From the NCBI GenBank assembly GCA_964545855.1, contig CAZJHD010000004.1, positions 1-64,000 on the forward strand: a DNA stretch of 64,000 bases, written 5' to 3'. This document shows positions 62,614-64,000 of this stretch, one piece after another (the first letter of the stretch is position 1; each line of letters starts with the position of its first letter). The notes under the pieces were generated by a model, which did no database searches, was not told the origin of the DNA, and saw only the letters and a list, made by a program, of their open reading frames with translations. This stretch comes from CAZJHD01 sp964545855. GTDB taxonomy: Bacteria; Planctomycetota; UBA1135; JACQFD01. Position numbers and translations under genes: made by a program.

Positions 62614-62649
62614 CGTCGTTCCCGGAGGGGATCGCCCCGCGCGCGATGC

Positions 62650-63417
62650 TCAGCGTCGGGCGCCGGCGCGCGCCTCGCGCGTGCGCCGGTGGAGCTCGAG
62701 GTAGCGCATCGTGTCGCTCACGCCGCCGAGCCAGGAGACCTGGAGCCCGGCTCGCCCGTCGAGCAGACCGCCCTGCAGCAGGTACATCTTCAGGAACCGA
62801 GCGGGACCCAGCGCGAGCGCCGTGAGGAGCCCGCAGCGCTTGCCCGCGGCGAACTTCCCCGCCGCCGATTCGACGGAGTAGGCGGCCATCTTCCGGTAGA
62901 AGCCCTCGAGCGACTCGTAGGGGTAGTGGAGGATCTCCGCGCGCAGCTCGCCAGCGCCGCCCTCGATCTCGATCTTGGCGTGGATCCCCGGGCGGTCGAA
63001 GTGCCACGCGTCCTTGCGGAAGAGGCGCGGCATCCGGTCGGGGTACCAGCCGCAGTGCCGGATCGGGGAGCCGAGGAAATGGCTGAGCCGCGGAGCCGTG
63101 TAGCCCTTCCGCGTCGGCTCCGACGCGAGCAGGCGGCGCACCTCCGATTGCAGCTCGGGCGTGCATCGCTCGTCGGCGTCGAGCCAGAAGAGCCAGTCGG
63201 TCCTCGGCAGCGCGAATTGGTGCACCCGCTGGTCGTGGAAGCCCGACCAGGGGCGGTCGAGGACCTCCGCGCCGGCGGCGCGCGCGATCTCGATCGTTCG
63301 ATCGGTGCTCCCGGAGTCGAGCACCTGGATCGCGTCGGCCCACCGGAGGCTCTCGAGGCAGGCCGGGAGGTTCCGCTCCTCGTCCTTCGTGAGGACGCAA
63401 GCCGTGACGCGGGTCAT
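62650..63417 (-). CDS. Glycosyltransferase family 2 (WaaE/KdtX-like)
   Basis: A 255-aa GT-A enzyme similar to the WaaE/KdtX beta-glucosyltransferases of LPS core. The N-terminus is VTACVLTKDEERNL, then LDSGSTDRT, FWLDADER (the DxD metal site), a DRMPRLFRK and FDRPGIHAKIE segment typical of this group, and a HYPYESLEGFYRKM helix. It would act at the cytoplasmic face of the inner membrane. It begins 16 nt after the ATP-grasp gene and is probably co-transcribed with it. Confidence 0.85.
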   Translation of the reverse strand: MTRVTACVLTKDEERNLPACLESLRWADAIQVLDSGSTDRTIEIARAAGAEVLDRPWSGFHDQRVHQFALPRTDWLFWLDADERCTPELQSEVRRLLASEPTRKGYTAPRLSHFLGSPIRHCGWYPDRMPRLFRKDAWHFDRPGIHAKIEIEGGAGELRAEILHYPYESLEGFYRKMAAYSVESAAGKFAAGKRCGLLTALALGPARFLKMYLLQGGLLDGRAGLQVSWLGGVSDTMRYLELHRRTREARAGARR

Positions 63418-63433
63418 GGCGTCGCTCCCGCGC

Positions 63434-64000
63434 TCAGGGCGCCGGAGGGAACCGGGGGTCGTCCTCGTCCACGACCAGCTCGTCCCAGTAGCGCAGCACG
63501 CGGCAGCGGCGCGGCTTCATCGGCTCGATGGGAGCGCCGTCGAGGAAGTTCCGCACCACGGCCGCCACGTCGTTGAAGCCGGCGCCCATGCGCATGGAGG
63601 TCGTGCCCGAGAACCGCGGGTTGATCTCGAAGGCGACGGGCCCGCGCGCGACGACGCGGAGCTGGAGGTTGATGGACCCGACGAATCGGTGGCGGCTCGC
63701 GAAGGCCCGCACGTAGTCGTCCACGTCGCGGCGCGCGACGACCTCGGCGCGGAACGTGGTGCCGTTCAGCAGATCGCGCTTCATCACGACGTGGTCGCGG
63801 TAGGCGCCGGATCGGTCGAAGACGACGGCGCAGGTGAACTCGTCTCCCTCCAGGTACTCCTGGAGGATCGGTTCCTTCGTGTGCTCGGCGAAGAAATCGA
63901 GGGAGGCCCGCTCCTCGATCCTCTGGACGCCACGCGCGGACCAGCCGTGCCGCGGCTTCAGGATCACGGGGTAGCCGTGCTTCTCGACGAAGGCGCTCCG
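63434..64000 (-). CDS. ATP-grasp domain protein, carbamoyl-phosphate synthase-like (N-terminus cut by window)
   Basis: The C-terminal 188 residues of an ATP-grasp enzyme. Visible are YPVILKPRHGWSARGV, which holds the ATP-binding Lys and glycine-rich loop, LQEYLEGDEFTCAVV, and the Mg-binding Glu/Asn in FEINPRFSG. The latter with GSINLQL matches CarB/PylC-type carboxylate-amine ligases. The substrate cannot be inferred. The start and N-terminal domain lie past 64000. It is upstream of the GT2 gene, which suggests surface-glycan or cell-wall chemistry. Confidence 0.85.
   Translation of the reverse strand, partial: RSAFVEKHGYPVILKPRHGWSARGVQRIEERASLDFFAEHTKEPILQEYLEGDEFTCAVVFDRSGAYRDHVVMKRDLLNGTTFRAEVVARRDVDDYVRAFASRHRFVGSINLQLRVVARGPVAFEINPRFSGTTSMRMGAGFNDVAAVVRNFLDGAPIEPMKPRRCRVLRYWDELVVDEDDPRFPPAP

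Noticed and set aside
1..64000. CRISPR arrays, insertion sequences, prophage, tRNA or rRNA genes
   Set aside because: No regular spaced repeats, transposase or integrase motifs, or tRNA-like cloverleaf signatures were found in the intergenic regions that I read.

Overview
The window is 64 kb of very GC-rich chromosomal DNA from a bacterium with an outer membrane (LptE, BamD, an AsmA-type protein, a Tat-type DUF1501 protein). No rRNA, tRNA, CRISPR array, transposase or phage gene was seen. The gene set suggests Planctomycetota: a giant TPR/FG-GAP/ASPIC-UnbV protein, two HEAT-VWA proteins, a DUF1501/DUF1800 pair, an RRM protein and several exported proteins with degenerate enzyme folds. No taxonomic marker gene was available, so Acidobacteriota, Myxococcota or a similar high-GC lineage remain possible.

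Layout. 1-3.8 kb (-): start of a CbiM-type Co/Ni transporter component, a flavin-reductase-like protein, a Cys-less peroxiredoxin, a membrane protein, a 2Fe-2S ferredoxin and a Cys-rich repeat lipoprotein. 4-10.6 kb: fdhD (+), then the giant TPR/FG-GAP protein, a small unknown protein, a NUDIX protein and RNase P RNA (all -). 10.8-13.7 kb (+): HEAT-VWA protein and an alpha/beta-hydrolase. 13.7-28.5 kb (-): one long co-directional run, recO-bamD-lptE-ftsH-folP-glmM-tsaB-alr-asmA-manC-ruvX, serving envelope assembly, peptidoglycan precursors, folate, tRNA modification and repair. 28.6-33 kb (+): ECF sigma factor, then hutI-ftcD (end of histidine degradation) overlapped by a Cys-rich exported pseudo-metallopeptidase. 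33-36.7 kb (-): DUF1800, DUF1501 and a second degenerate alpha/beta-hydrolase. 36.9 kb (+): a stand-alone PilZ protein.

37.2-51.3 kb (-) is a complete 14-gene nuoABCDEFGHIJKLMN operon for respiratory complex I, with separate nuoC and nuoD and mostly overlapping genes. 51.5-64 kb is mixed: GT9 glycosyltransferase, second HEAT-VWA protein, RRM protein, an EboB-like TatD-family hydrolase with a repeat-derived tail, a 160-nt long imperfect hairpin, a membrane-anchored thioredoxin-like protein plus a 62-aa membrane protein, a PuuD-like membrane protein, an M2 (ACE-like) peptidase, a WecE-like sugar aminotransferase, AhpC, a GT2 glycosyltransferase and a truncated ATP-grasp protein.

Themes worth attention. 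Four proteins keep a hydrolase or peroxidase fold but have lost the key catalytic residue (Prx Cys to Asp, two alpha/beta-hydrolase Ser to Gly, HExxH to HNxxH). The long hairpin at 56.7 kb is the best candidate for an undescribed non-coding element. GC-rich hairpins without U-tracts sit beyond several gene ends.
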